NCBI GenBank assembly: GCA_019240115.1
Contig: JAFAYV010000082.1
Span: 1-64,000, forward strand
From: Solirubrobacterales bacterium
GTDB lineage: Bacteria > Actinomycetota > Thermoleophilia > Solirubrobacterales > Solirubrobacteraceae
Direction of reading: 5' to 3'
DNA: 64,000 bases
Shown: one piece after another, positions 41,432-49,496 of the stretch
How positions within the stretch are numbered: position 1 is the stretch's first letter
Layout: each line of letters starts with the position of its first letter
Program-made: the position numbers and the translations under genes
Notes under the pieces: generated by a model
The model's input: only the letters and a program-made list of their open reading frames with translations
Databases searched by the model: none
Told to the model about the DNA's origin: nothing

Positions 41432-42242
41432 GGTCCAGGCGCCCCTGCAGACGGTCTGGGAGGCGCTGATCGACGTCGAGCGCGTCGCGCCCTGCCTCCC
41501 GGGTGCCTCGGTCACCTCGCGCAACGAGGACGGCAGCTACAACGGTGAGTTCAAGGTGAAGATCGGCCCCACCTCGGCCGCCTACAGCGGCAAGCTGTCG
41601 ATGGAGAACGTCGACGAGGCGACCCACTCGGCGACGATGCAGGCCAACGGAACCGACAAGCGCGGGCAGGGAGGCGCCAAGGCGACGATCGCCTCCTCGG
41701 TCTCGGAGGGATCGGGCGGCGCGACCACGGTCGATGTCGCCACCGACTACTCGATCACCGGGCGTCTGGCGCGCTTCGGGCGCGGCGGGATGATCGAGCA
41801 GATCTCGGGTCGCCTGCTGCGCGAGTTCGCCGCCAACCTGCAGCAGATGCTCGCCGGTGACGGCGCCGCGCCGGCGGCCGCCGCCGAGTCGGCGACCCCG
41901 GAACCCGCGCAGACCGCCGCCGCCGAGCCCGCCGAGCCCGCGCAGACCGCCGCCGCCGAGCCCGCCGCGTCCGCGGCTGCGCCATCCGCCTCCGAGGTTC
42001 CCGACGTGGCGCCCCAGCCCGCCCCGGCGGGCTCGAGCTCGGCCCCCGCGACCCCGACGCCGCCGCCCGCCGAGCCCGCGCCGACGATCCCGCCGCCGTC
42101 CTCGTCGGGGAGCGAGCCGCTCGACGGGCTGGCGCTGGTGCGCTCGCTGATCGTCGCTCGGGCCAAGGGCGCCGCGGTGCCGCTCGGGGCGGCCGTGATC
42201 GGCCTCTTGATCGCGCTCGGGGTGCTGCGCCGCCGCGGCTGA
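41409..42242 (+). CDS. CoxG-like SRPBCC protein with C-terminal membrane anchor
   Basis: 277 residues from the ATG at 41409 with GGAGGAG upstream. Residues 1-150 are a CoxG (COG3427) START-like domain: MRLEQSFEVQAPLQTVWEAL, VAPCLPGASV and ISGRLLREFAANLQQML. About 85 residues of Pro/Ala linker contain an exact internal duplication (PAQTAAAEPAE/PAQTAAAEPAA), followed by a C-terminal helix, AAVPLGAAVIGLLIALGVL, ending in RRRG. CoxG proteins recruit the molybdenum hydroxylase to the cytoplasmic membrane so that electrons can enter the respiratory chain. Last gene of the operon. Confidence 0.88.
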   Translation: MRLEQSFEVQAPLQTVWEALIDVERVAPCLPGASVTSRNEDGSYNGEFKVKIGPTSAAYSGKLSMENVDEATHSATMQANGTDKRGQGGAKATIASSVSEGSGGATTVDVATDYSITGRLARFGRGGMIEQISGRLLREFAANLQQMLAGDGAAPAAAAESATPEPAQTAAAEPAEPAQTAAAEPAASAAAPSASEVPDVAPQPAPAGSSSAPATPTPPPAEPAPTIPPPSSSGSEPLDGLALVRSLIVARAKGAAVPLGAAVIGLLIALGVLRRRG

Positions 42243-42253
42243 GGGCGGCCGGC

Positions 42254-43201
42254 TCAGCCGAGGTGCTCGCGCCTCGGCGGCTCCTCGAAGTCGCCCGCGG
42301 GCCTGACGGCGACGATCCCCGAGGGGTTGATCATCGGGTGGGTGCCGTAGTAGTGGGCGCGGATCTCGTCGAAGTCGACGGTCTCGGCGACGCCCGGCCA
42401 CTGGTACAGGTCGCGCGTGTAGGGCCACAGGTGCTCGTACTCGCTCAGCTTGCGCACCGAGCACTTGAAATGGATCTGGTAGACGGCGTCGAACCGGACG
42501 AGCGTGGTGAACAGCCGCCAGTCGGTCTCCAGGGGCGCCGGGCCGAGCAGGAAGCGCCGCTCCCGCAGGCGTCCGTCGAGCTCGTCGAGGCTGGCGAACA
42601 GCGCGTGGACCGCGCGCTCGTAGGCGTCCTGGCGGCGGGCGAACCCCGCCTGGTAGACGGCGTTGTTCACCGTGTCGTAGATCCGCTCGTTCAGAGCGTC
42701 GATGTTGGCCCGTTCGGCCTCCGGGTAGAGGTCTGTGGGATGCTCGGCGAGCGGCGCGAAGACCGTCTCAAGCATTCGCAGGATGTCCGCGGACTCGTTG
42801 TTGACGATCGTGGCACGCCGCGTGTCCCAGAGCACCGGGACGCTGACCCGGGCGTCGTAGTCGGGATCGGAGGCGGCGTAGGCCTCGCTGAGGTAGCGAA
42901 AGCCGTTGATCGGATCGGCATGGTCGCCGCCGGTGAACTCCCAGCCGCGGTCGTCGCGCTGCGGGCTGACGAACGACACGCCGATCGCGTCCTGCAGGCC
43001 CATCAGCCGGCGGGCGATGAGCGTCCGGTGCGCCCACGGGCACGCCCGGGCGACGTAGAGGTGGTACCGGCCGCTCTCCAGCGGGAAGCCGCTGCGCCCG
43101 TCGGCGGTGACGCGATGCCGGAACGCGCTCTCCTGCCGGTGAAACGACCCATCGTCAGATCCCTCGCGTCCGAGCGAGAACACGTGCGTTGCCTCGGGCA
43201 C
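42254..43201 (-). CDS. Glutathionyl-hydroquinone reductase-like / xi-class GST (YqjG/ECM4)
   Basis: 315 residues from a GTG at 43201; an earlier frame start at 43276 would overlap the divergent MFS gene. The xi-class catalytic motif is ARACPWAHRTLIARRL, with Cys near residue 58, then VPVLWDTRRATIVNNESADI and the C-terminal helical domain with TLVRFDAVYQIHFKC. These enzymes reduce S-glutathionyl- (or, in actinobacteria, perhaps mycothiolyl-) hydroquinones, recycling products of quinone detoxification. It is divergent from an MFS exporter across 73 bp, a reasonable detoxification pairing. Confidence 0.88.
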   Translation of the reverse strand: MPEATHVFSLGREGSDDGSFHRQESAFRHRVTADGRSGFPLESGRYHLYVARACPWAHRTLIARRLMGLQDAIGVSFVSPQRDDRGWEFTGGDHADPINGFRYLSEAYAASDPDYDARVSVPVLWDTRRATIVNNESADILRMLETVFAPLAEHPTDLYPEAERANIDALNERIYDTVNNAVYQAGFARRQDAYERAVHALFASLDELDGRLRERRFLLGPAPLETDWRLFTTLVRFDAVYQIHFKCSVRKLSEYEHLWPYTRDLYQWPGVAETVDFDEIRAHYYGTHPMINPSGIVAVRPAGDFEEPPRREHLG

Positions 43202-43274
43202 GCCGTCGAGCCTAGCGGGCCGGCGTCGTCTGGACGGCGCATGACGGCTGCGCACTCGGGGACCGGCGGCTGAC

Positions 43275-44522
43275 ATGAGCGCGGTCCTGCGCCTGTCCGC
43301 ATTCCGTCGGCTGCTCGCCGCCTACGTGCTCAACGAGCTCGCGTGGTCGGTGGGGACGCTCGCGCTGTCGCTGCTCGTCTACCGCCGCACCGGCTCGGCG
43401 ATCGGCTCGACGGGCTTCTTCCTGTGCTCGCAGGTCGCGCCGGCGGTCGTCTCGCCACCGCTCGTCGCAAGGCTCGATCCCCTCGCGCCCAACCGCCTGC
43501 TGCCGACGCTCTATCTGCTCGAAGCGGTCCTGTTCGGCATCCTCGCCTGGATGACGAGCCGCTTCGCGCTCGCGCCGGTGCTCGCGCTCGCGCTCCTCGA
43601 CGGCGTGGTGGCGATCGTCGCCCGGGCGATGGCGGCGGCGGTGCGCGCCCAGGTGCTCAAGCCGCTGGATCTCGTGCCCGAGGGCAACGCCGTCTCCAAC
43701 GCCGCGTTCGCGATCTGCTTCATGGCCGGCCCGCTGCTCGGCGGGGCGGTCGTCGTCGCGGGCGGCACCGTCGCGGCGCTGCTCGCCAACTGCGGCCTGT
43801 TCGCCGTCATGAGCCTCGTCCTCGCCGGCGCCGGGCTGCCAGGCAGCGCCGCGATCGCCGGCGAGCGGTCCAACCGTCTGCGGGGCGCGATCGGCTACGC
43901 CCGCGGCGATCCCGCGCTGCGCGCGCTGCTCATCCTGCAGGGGTTCGGGCTGGCCTGCTTCACGATCTCGGTGCCCGTCGAGGTGGTCTACGCCCGGCAT
44001 GCCCTGCACGCCGGCGCCGGCGGCTACGGAGGCCTGCTGTCGGCCTGGGGCGGCGGGGCGATCGTCGGGAGCATCGTCGTCGGGCGCTGGCGCCGCGGCG
44101 CCCCGGCGGCGCTGATCGGCGGCAGCGGGCTCGCGCTCGCCCTCGGCTTCGGGGTGATGGCCGCCGCCCCGTCGCTGACTGTCGGACTGCTCGGCGCCGC
44201 CGTGGCGGGAATCGGCAACGGGATCGGGTCGACCGCCGTCCAGACCGCCGTCCAGGAGCGCGCGCCGGCGGAGTGGATGGCGCTGATCATGAGCCTCAAT
44301 CAGTCGATCTCGCAGCTCGCCCCGGGGGTGGGGATTCTCGCCGGCGGCGTGCTCGCCGCCCTCACCTCGTCGCGGGTGGCGCTCGCGGTCGCCGGCGCCG
44401 GCTCGTTCGCGTTCGCGGTCGCGGTCGCGATCGCACTGCGTCCGGCGGTGATGCGCCGGGCCCGCCCGGTCATCGTCGAGGGCGCCGGGCGGCGCCGGAC
44501 GGGCGAGAGCAGCGCGGCGTAA
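43275..44522 (+). CDS. MFS transporter
   Basis: 415 residues, ATG at 43275. About 12 hydrophobic helices. The opening RLSAFRRLLAAYVLNELAWS with GTLALSLLVYRRTGSA is that of the DHA3-like drug/siderophore exporters (EntS/MFS_3), and the central loop ERSNRLRGAIGYARGDPALR separates the two halves. Substrate unknown. Its TAA stop is one base before the TTG of the Ppx/GppA gene, so these are co-transcribed. Confidence 0.85.
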   Translation: MSAVLRLSAFRRLLAAYVLNELAWSVGTLALSLLVYRRTGSAIGSTGFFLCSQVAPAVVSPPLVARLDPLAPNRLLPTLYLLEAVLFGILAWMTSRFALAPVLALALLDGVVAIVARAMAAAVRAQVLKPLDLVPEGNAVSNAAFAICFMAGPLLGGAVVVAGGTVAALLANCGLFAVMSLVLAGAGLPGSAAIAGERSNRLRGAIGYARGDPALRALLILQGFGLACFTISVPVEVVYARHALHAGAGGYGGLLSAWGGGAIVGSIVVGRWRRGAPAALIGGSGLALALGFGVMAAAPSLTVGLLGAAVAGIGNGIGSTAVQTAVQERAPAEWMALIMSLNQSISQLAPGVGILAGGVLAALTSSRVALAVAGAGSFAFAVAVAIALRPAVMRRARPVIVEGAGRRRTGESSAA

Positions 44523-44523
44523 G

Positions 44524-45396
44524 TTGCGGGCCGCCTGCATCGACATCGGCTCCAACACGACGCGGCTGCTCGTGGCCGACCTGCTCGGCGGCCGGCTCGT
44601 GGAGATCCGTTCCGAGCGCGCCTTCACCCTGATCGGGCAGGGTCTGGCGGCGACGGGGACCGTCACGGCGGCCAAGATCGACGAGGTCGTCGCGGTCGTC
44701 GCCGCGCAGCTGCGCTCCGCGATGGAGCTTGGCGCCGACGACATCTGCGCGGTGGCCACGGCGGCGATCCGCGCCGCGGCCAACGGCGCCGAGCTGATCG
44801 CCGCGATACACGCGGCCACCGGGCTGCGGGTGCGCGTGCTCTCCGCAGAGCAGGAGGCGCGGCTGGCCTTCAGCGGCGCGGCGCGGATGCTCGGGGACCG
44901 ACCGCCGGGCCTGCTCGGCGTGCTCGACGTCGGCGGGGGCTCGTCGGAGATCGTGCTCGGGACCGCCCCCGCGGAGGTCGCGTGGTGGAGGTCGCTGGCG
45001 ATCGGCTCGAGCACGCTGACCGACGGCTGGCTGCACGCCGATCCGCCGACCGCCGCTGAGCTCGCCGCCGCGCGCCGGGAGATCTACGCGCGGATGGAGG
45101 GGTTGCGCCCGCCGCTCCCGGCGCTCGCGGTCGCCGTCGGTGGCAGCGCCACGTCGCTGTGCCAGCTCGCCGGGCCGATCCTCGACCCCGCAGCGTTGCT
45201 GCGGTCGGTGCGGGTGCTCGCCTCCGAGCCCGCGGCGGTCGTCGCGCAGCGCTCGGGGATCGACCCCCGCCGCGCGCGCCTGCTGCCGGCCGGACTGCTC
45301 ATCCTCGAGGCGCTGACCGAGCTGCTGCGCACCCGGATCGTCATCGGGCGGGGCGGCGTCCGCGAGGGGGTGCTGCTAGAAGCATTGACCGCGTGA
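44524..45396 (+). CDS. Ppx/GppA-family phosphatase (exopolyphosphatase domain)
   Basis: 290 residues from a TTG at 44524. ACIDIGSNTTRLLVADL is the actin-like phosphate-1 loop. CAVATAAIRAAANG, LSAEQEARLAFSGAARML and GVLDVGGGSSEIVLG follow, giving a complete Ppx/GppA core. The long form of the family (about 500 residues) has a C-terminal HD-like domain; this short form lacks it, but an HD-domain gene follows immediately. Substrates are polyphosphate or pppGpp. The stop codon starts a chain of overlapping GTGA junctions leading to the HD gene. Confidence 0.87.
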   Translation: MRAACIDIGSNTTRLLVADLLGGRLVEIRSERAFTLIGQGLAATGTVTAAKIDEVVAVVAAQLRSAMELGADDICAVATAAIRAAANGAELIAAIHAATGLRVRVLSAEQEARLAFSGAARMLGDRPPGLLGVLDVGGGSSEIVLGTAPAEVAWWRSLAIGSSTLTDGWLHADPPTAAELAAARREIYARMEGLRPPLPALAVAVGGSATSLCQLAGPILDPAALLRSVRVLASEPAAVVAQRSGIDPRRARLLPAGLLILEALTELLRTRIVIGRGGVREGVLLEALTA

Positions 45397-45437
45397 CCCA
45401 CGCGCCAAGCCAATGCGTGACCCACGAGCCGACGTGA
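45393..45437 (+). other. Minicistron 1 in the Ppx-HD junction
   Basis: A 14-codon frame (MTHAPSQCVTHEPT) begins at the GTG overlapping the ppx stop (GTGA, 45393-45396), contains a second in-frame GTGACC at 45417, and ends at a TGA overlapping the next GTG (45434). It looks like a duplicated copy of the start region of the HD gene (MTREPP). Translation is not demonstrated. Confidence 0.5.
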
Positions 45438-45463
45438 CCGACGAGCCGAGCCCCACGGCGTGA
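45434..45463 (+). other. Minicistron 2 in the Ppx-HD junction
   Basis: A nine-codon frame, MTDEPSPTA, opened by a GTG that overlaps the stop of minicistron 1 and closed by a TGA (45461-45463) that overlaps the GTG of the HD gene at 45460. It shares the GTGACC-GAG-CCG pattern of both neighbours. Confidence 0.5.
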
Positions 45464-46278
45464 CCCGCGAGCCCCCGATCCCGCCCCGCGAGGCGCTCGC
45501 CGACGTCCACGTCCGCGCCCCGACGCGCGGCAACCGGCGCCTGGAGCGTCTGCTCGAGGCGGTCAACCGCGACACCCAGCTGAAGGCGTGGTGGCACGTG
45601 GCGGCGATCAACGCGAGCCGGCGCCTTCATATGTCCGACCACTCCTGGGTCCACGTCCAGATCGTCTTGAACATCGGGCTGCGACTCGCGCGGCTGCTGT
45701 TCCGCCGCGGCGTGACGCCGAGCATCGTGGCGGACTTCGCGCTGGCCGAGCGCGATGCCGAGGTCGTCGTCGCCGCCGGGTGCCTCCTGCACTGCGTCGG
45801 GATGTCGATCCACCGCGCCGATCACGAGCGCTACAGCCTGTTCTTGTCCGCCGACAAGCTCGGCGGGCTGCTCGCCGACGTCTACGAGGAGCCCGAGCGC
45901 TCGATCGTCGCCTCCGAGACGCTGCACGCGATCATCGGCCATCGCTCCGACGGGCGTCCGTTCACGGTGGAGGCGGGCATCGTCCGCGTCGCCGACGCGC
46001 TCGACATGGCGCGGGGTCGCTCGCGGGTCGGGTTCGAGGCCGGCCAGACGAGCATCCACTCGGTGTCGGCGTACGCGATCCAGGACGTCAAGATCTCGCC
46101 CGGCGAGGAGCGGGCCGTGCGCGTCGAGATCGCGATGTCCAACAGCGCCGGCATCTTCCAGGTCGACGAGCTGCTCGCCGAGAAGCTCCGCGGCTCGGGG
46201 CTGGAGGAGCACATCGAGGTGATCGCACGGATCGATGCCGAGCACGAGGAGAGCCTCGTGCACGTCTTCCGCCTGTGA
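45460..46278 (+). CDS. HD-domain metal-dependent phosphohydrolase-like protein
   Basis: 272 residues from a GTG at 45460. The helical core SDHSWVHVQIVLNIGLRLAR, LHCVGMSIHRADHERYSLFL and ETLHAIIGHRSDGRPFTVEA with IVRVADALDMARGRSR follows the HD-phosphohydrolase pattern. The diagnostic doublet, however, reads HC (LLHCVGMS, CAC TGC) where relatives have HD, so a metal ligand appears replaced by cysteine. The second metal ligands (HRADHE, VADALD) are intact. It is coupled to the Ppx gene through two minicistrons and may stand in for the HD domain missing from that short Ppx. Activity is uncertain. Confidence 0.78.
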   Translation: MTREPPIPPREALADVHVRAPTRGNRRLERLLEAVNRDTQLKAWWHVAAINASRRLHMSDHSWVHVQIVLNIGLRLARLLFRRGVTPSIVADFALAERDAEVVVAAGCLLHCVGMSIHRADHERYSLFLSADKLGGLLADVYEEPERSIVASETLHAIIGHRSDGRPFTVEAGIVRVADALDMARGRSRVGFEAGQTSIHSVSAYAIQDVKISPGEERAVRVEIAMSNSAGIFQVDELLAEKLRGSGLEEHIEVIARIDAEHEESLVHVFRL

Positions 46279-46304
46279 GGACGCTTGACCGCCGCCCGTG
46301 AGGG

Positions 46305-46583
46305 CTACCAGCCGCCGCGCCAGTCGGCGTTCGCCGCGCGCGCCTTGGCTGCGTCCTCGCGGGCGTGCCTGCGCTTGTCCAGGCGCGACTGGATGAGCGA
46401 GAACAGGAGGATGATCGCCGGGAAGAAGGCGATCGTCGCGAACATCATCATCGTGATGTCCTTGTCGTTGGTCTCGCCCCACCAGCCCTCGCCGCCGTCG
46501 TCGCGGGCGAGGGCCGCGGGAGCGAGCGCCATCGCGGCGAGCATCACCGTGGTCAAGGCGAAGGTGATCCGGGCGCGGCGCAT
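46305..46583 (-). CDS. Small exported/membrane protein
   Basis: 92 residues from the ATG at 46583. An N-terminal signal sequence (ARITFALTTVMLAAMALAPA, cleavage after ALA) is followed by a short acidic/tryptophan segment DDGGEGWWGETNDKD. One membrane helix (MMMFATIAFFPAIILLFSLI) and a basic cytoplasmic tail of about 30 residues complete the protein. No family is recognised. It overlaps the 3' end of the hydrolase gene by 31 bp on the same strand, so it is probably translated from the same message. Confidence 0.7.
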   Translation of the reverse strand: MRRARITFALTTVMLAAMALAPAALARDDGGEGWWGETNDKDITMMMFATIAFFPAIILLFSLIQSRLDKRRHAREDAAKARAANADWRGGW

Positions 46584-47455
46584 CGACCCCGAAGGCTACC
46601 GGATGCGGAGATCGCGGCGACCGCCTGGAGCAGCGCCGGATTGAACTCCTCGGCGCGCGTGGCGATGTCGAGGTGATCGAGCGCGACCTCGTGGATCGAG
46701 GCGCTCGCGGCGGCGGCGAGCTCGCGCTGCCTGTCCGGGGTCACAGCCCGATCGCGGCCGGTCAGCACGACCGCCGCCGGGACGTCGATCGCGGCCAGCC
46801 ACGGGCGCGAGTCAAACCGCCCGAGCTCGCGTCCCGCCTCGGCCATGTCGCGCGCGCTGTGGCGCTGCAGCTCGCACTGCCACCAGGTGCTGTGCGCGTC
46901 GACCGGCAGCTCCGAGCGGCGCAGCGCGCGGCGCCAGAACGTCCGCGGCGCCACGCGCATCCCCAGCCCGACGAGGCCCATCCACCGCCAGGACCCGACC
47001 GTCTCGGGGTCCTGGAAGTGCTGGCTGGTCGCACAGAGCACGATCCCGTCGACGACCTCGCGATGGTCGCGCGCCATCAGCTGGGCGACGGTCCCGCCGA
47101 GCGAGTAGCCGACGACGATCGCGCGGTCGACGTCGAGCGCCCGCAGCACCGCGGCGGCGTCCCCCGCGCAGTCGCCGAGCCGGAACCGCTCCATCGCGCG
47201 CAGGCCGCGGCCGTGGCCGCGATGGTCGAGGGCGAGGACCCGGTGTCCGGCGTCGTGCAGCGGCGCGTAGGCGGCGGACCAGTTCAGGTCCGCGCTGACC
47301 AGCCAGCCGTGTAGGAGCATGACCACCGGCCGGCCCCGGTCCTCGGGAGCGGTGTCGCGCAGGAAGAACTCGCCGCGCCCGGGCACGACGACCGTCCGCG
47401 CGGGCGGGAGCGCGACGGGTGGCAGCGGCGCGTGGGCGGGCTGACGGGCCACCAC
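46553..47455 (-). CDS. Alpha/beta-hydrolase fold protein
   Basis: 300 residues from a GTG at 47455. Oxyanion region MLLHGWLVSADLNW lies near residue 46, nucleophile Ser in VVGYSLGGTVAQLM near residue 117, acid Asp in VLTGRDRAVTP and base His in VALDHLDIATRAEEF. Alpha/beta-hydrolases of this type include haloperoxidase-like esterases and epoxide or ester hydrolases; the substrate is not evident. No signal peptide is seen. It is divergent from the ABC-F gene across 36 bp. Confidence 0.85.
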   Translation of the reverse strand: MVARQPAHAPLPPVALPPARTVVVPGRGEFFLRDTAPEDRGRPVVMLLHGWLVSADLNWSAAYAPLHDAGHRVLALDHRGHGRGLRAMERFRLGDCAGDAAAVLRALDVDRAIVVGYSLGGTVAQLMARDHREVVDGIVLCATSQHFQDPETVGSWRWMGLVGLGMRVAPRTFWRRALRRSELPVDAHSTWWQCELQRHSARDMAEAGRELGRFDSRPWLAAIDVPAAVVLTGRDRAVTPDRQRELAAAASASIHEVALDHLDIATRAEEFNPALLQAVAAISASGSLRGRCAAPGSPSP

Positions 47456-47491
47456 TCGAGCCTAATCGTCCCTCCTACCATGAGATCCGGC

Positions 47492-49417
47492 ATGGCGGTG
47501 GTCATCGCATCGGATCTGGGCAAGGACATCGCGGGCGAGCCGCTGCTCCGCGGCATCTCGTTCAAGCTCGAGCGTCGCGACCGGATGACGCTGTCGGGGC
47601 GCAACGGAGCCGGCAAGACGACGCTTCTGCGGATGCTCGCCGGCGAGGCGTCGGTCGAGGCCGGCGAGCTCGTGCTCGCCAAGGGCGCCAAGGTGGCCCT
47701 CCACGATCAGCGCCCACCGCGCGAGCGCTCGCTTTCGCTGCGCGACTACATCCTCTCCGGGGCGCCCGAGCTCGTCGCGATCGAGCGCGAGCTCGCCGAG
47801 CTCGAGCAGGCGATGGCGCGGGGGGCCCACGACGAGGCGACGCTCGACCGCTACGCAGTCGCCCAGGCGCGGCTCGAGCACGCCGGCGGCTACGACTGGC
47901 GCCAGCGCGCGCTCGCGACGCTGCACGGCCTCGGCTTCGCCGACGACGCCGACCTTGATCGGCCGCTTCAGAGCTTCTCGGGCGGCGAGCTGACCCGCGC
48001 CTCGCTCGGGCGCGCCCTGGCGGGCAGTCCCGACCTGCTCCTGCTCGACGAGCCGACCAACCACCTCGACATCTCCTCGCTCGAGTGGCTCGAGGCCCAC
48101 CTCGTCGCGCTCGACGCCGCGATCGTGCTCGTCGCCCACGACCGCTGGTTCCTCGAGGCGGTCGGCACCTCGGTGCTCGAGCTCGAGGCCGGACGGGGGA
48201 AGTTCTTCGCCGGCAGCTGGCACCAATGGCGGCGCGAGCGCGCCGCCCGCGAGCTCGCCCTCGGCCGCGCGATCGAGCGCCAGGAGGCCGAGATCGCGCG
48301 GCTCGAGCGGTTCGTGACCCGCTTTCGCGCCGGCACCCGCGCGCGCCAGGCCCAGTCGCGGGTCAAGCAGCTCGCCCGGATGGACCGGATCGAGGTCGAC
48401 GCCGCCGATGGCGCCGCGCTGCAGTTCGCGTTCAAGCCGCCCGAGCGCAGCGGCCGGGTCGTGTTCGAGCTCGAGCACGCCTCGCTGCGCGCGGGCGACA
48501 AGGAGCTGCTCGACGACGCCGAGATGTGGCTCGAGCGCGGCGAGCACGTATCGCTGGTCGGCGCCAACGGGGCCGGCAAGACGACCTTGATCGAGACGCT
48601 CGCGGGGCGCCGGGAGCTCGTGGCCGGCGCCGGCAAGCTGCGCACCGGGCACAACGTGACGATCGGCTATCTCTCCCAGCACGCGGACGAGCTCGGCCCC
48701 GGGACCGCTCGCACCGTGCTCGAGGCGGCCCAGCACGCCACCCGCCTGACCCCCGGCAAGGCGCGCGCGCTGCTCGGGCGCTTCCTGTTCTCGGGCGAGG
48801 ACGCCGAGAAGCCGCTCGACGGTCTGTCGGGCGGAGAGCGCCGCCGGCTGTCGCTGGCGATCCTCGTCACCTCCGGCGCCAACCTGCTGATCCTCGACGA
48901 GCCGACCAACCATCTCGATCTCGAGAGCCGCGAGGCGCTCGAGGCCGCGCTGCGCGAGTTCACCGGCAGCCTGCTGCTCGTCTCCCACGACCGCGCGCTG
49001 CTCGACGCCGTCGGAAGCAGGACGGTCGCGCTCGAGGACCGGGCGCTGCACAGCTACGTCGGGGGGTGGCCCGAGTACCTGCGCGTGCGCGCCGAGCGCG
49101 AGGGCAGGCCGGGAGCGCCCGCGACCAAGCGCGACAAGCGCGGCGAGGCCGCCGCCAAGCGCGGCGAGGCCGCCGCCAACCGCAACGGGAACACCAAGCG
49201 CACGCCCCCGGCGAAAACGCCCAACCCCGCTCGGGAACGCGCGCTCGAGCAGGAGATCGAGGCCGCCGAGGCCGCGCTCGCCGCGGTGCAGGACGAGCTC
49301 TCGGATCCGGCGGCCTGGGCCTCGCCGTCGGCGACGGCGCGTTCGACGGCTCGCCACGAGGCCGCCAAGCGCGCGGTCGCTGAGCTCTACGACCGCCTCG
49401 AGGCGGTCGGGGGGTAG
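47492..49417 (+). CDS. ABC-F family ATPase
   Basis: 641 residues if started at the ATG at 47492; an ATG at 47480 gives four more and overlaps a TACCAT hexamer. Two ATPase cassettes lack membrane domains. Walker A is SGRNGAGKTTLLRML and GANGAGKTTLIETL, signatures FSGGELTRASL and LSGGERRRLSL, Walker B LLLLDEPTNHLDI and LLILDEPTNHLDL. Between them is the ABC-F linker arm (RFVTRFRAGTRARQAQSRVK). The C-terminal tail is Lys/Glu-rich, with KRGEAAAKRGEAAA, and a coiled coil. Such proteins act on ribosomes (EttA/Uup-like) or in antibiotic protection. Role here unassigned. Confidence 0.92.
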   Translation: MAVVIASDLGKDIAGEPLLRGISFKLERRDRMTLSGRNGAGKTTLLRMLAGEASVEAGELVLAKGAKVALHDQRPPRERSLSLRDYILSGAPELVAIERELAELEQAMARGAHDEATLDRYAVAQARLEHAGGYDWRQRALATLHGLGFADDADLDRPLQSFSGGELTRASLGRALAGSPDLLLLDEPTNHLDISSLEWLEAHLVALDAAIVLVAHDRWFLEAVGTSVLELEAGRGKFFAGSWHQWRRERAARELALGRAIERQEAEIARLERFVTRFRAGTRARQAQSRVKQLARMDRIEVDAADGAALQFAFKPPERSGRVVFELEHASLRAGDKELLDDAEMWLERGEHVSLVGANGAGKTTLIETLAGRRELVAGAGKLRTGHNVTIGYLSQHADELGPGTARTVLEAAQHATRLTPGKARALLGRFLFSGEDAEKPLDGLSGGERRRLSLAILVTSGANLLILDEPTNHLDLESREALEAALREFTGSLLLVSHDRALLDAVGSRTVALEDRALHSYVGGWPEYLRVRAEREGRPGAPATKRDKRGEAAAKRGEAAANRNGNTKRTPPAKTPNPARERALEQEIEAAEAALAAVQDELSDPAAWASPSATARSTARHEAAKRAVAELYDRLEAVGG

Positions 49418-49462
49418 GCCGATGTCGTGGTCGGCGGCGCCTCCGGCGGCCGATGTCGTGGT
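49417..49462. repeat. 15-bp direct repeat after the ABC-F gene
   Basis: GGCCGATGTCGTGGT occurs at 49417-49431 and 49448-49462, a 31-bp period. The first copy includes the last base of the ABC-F stop codon and an ATG that opens a minicistron. Confidence 0.75.
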
Positions 49463-49496
49463 GCGGCGCGCGCAGGGCGTACCCTTGGTCGGGTGA
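49422..49496 (+). other. Possible 24-codon minicistron before the small membrane protein
   Basis: An ATG at 49422 opens MSWSAAPPAADVVVRRAQGV and closes at a TGA (49494-49496) that overlaps the GTG start at 49493 of the next gene. There is no ribosome binding site. It may be fortuitous, but it repeats the GTGA-coupled layout seen before the HD and gpmI genes. Confidence 0.3.
49480..49485 (+). promoter_or_regulatory. Candidate -10 element for the gene at 49493
   Basis: TACCCT ends 7 bases before the GTG at 49493, consistent with a leaderless mRNA. Confidence 0.35.
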
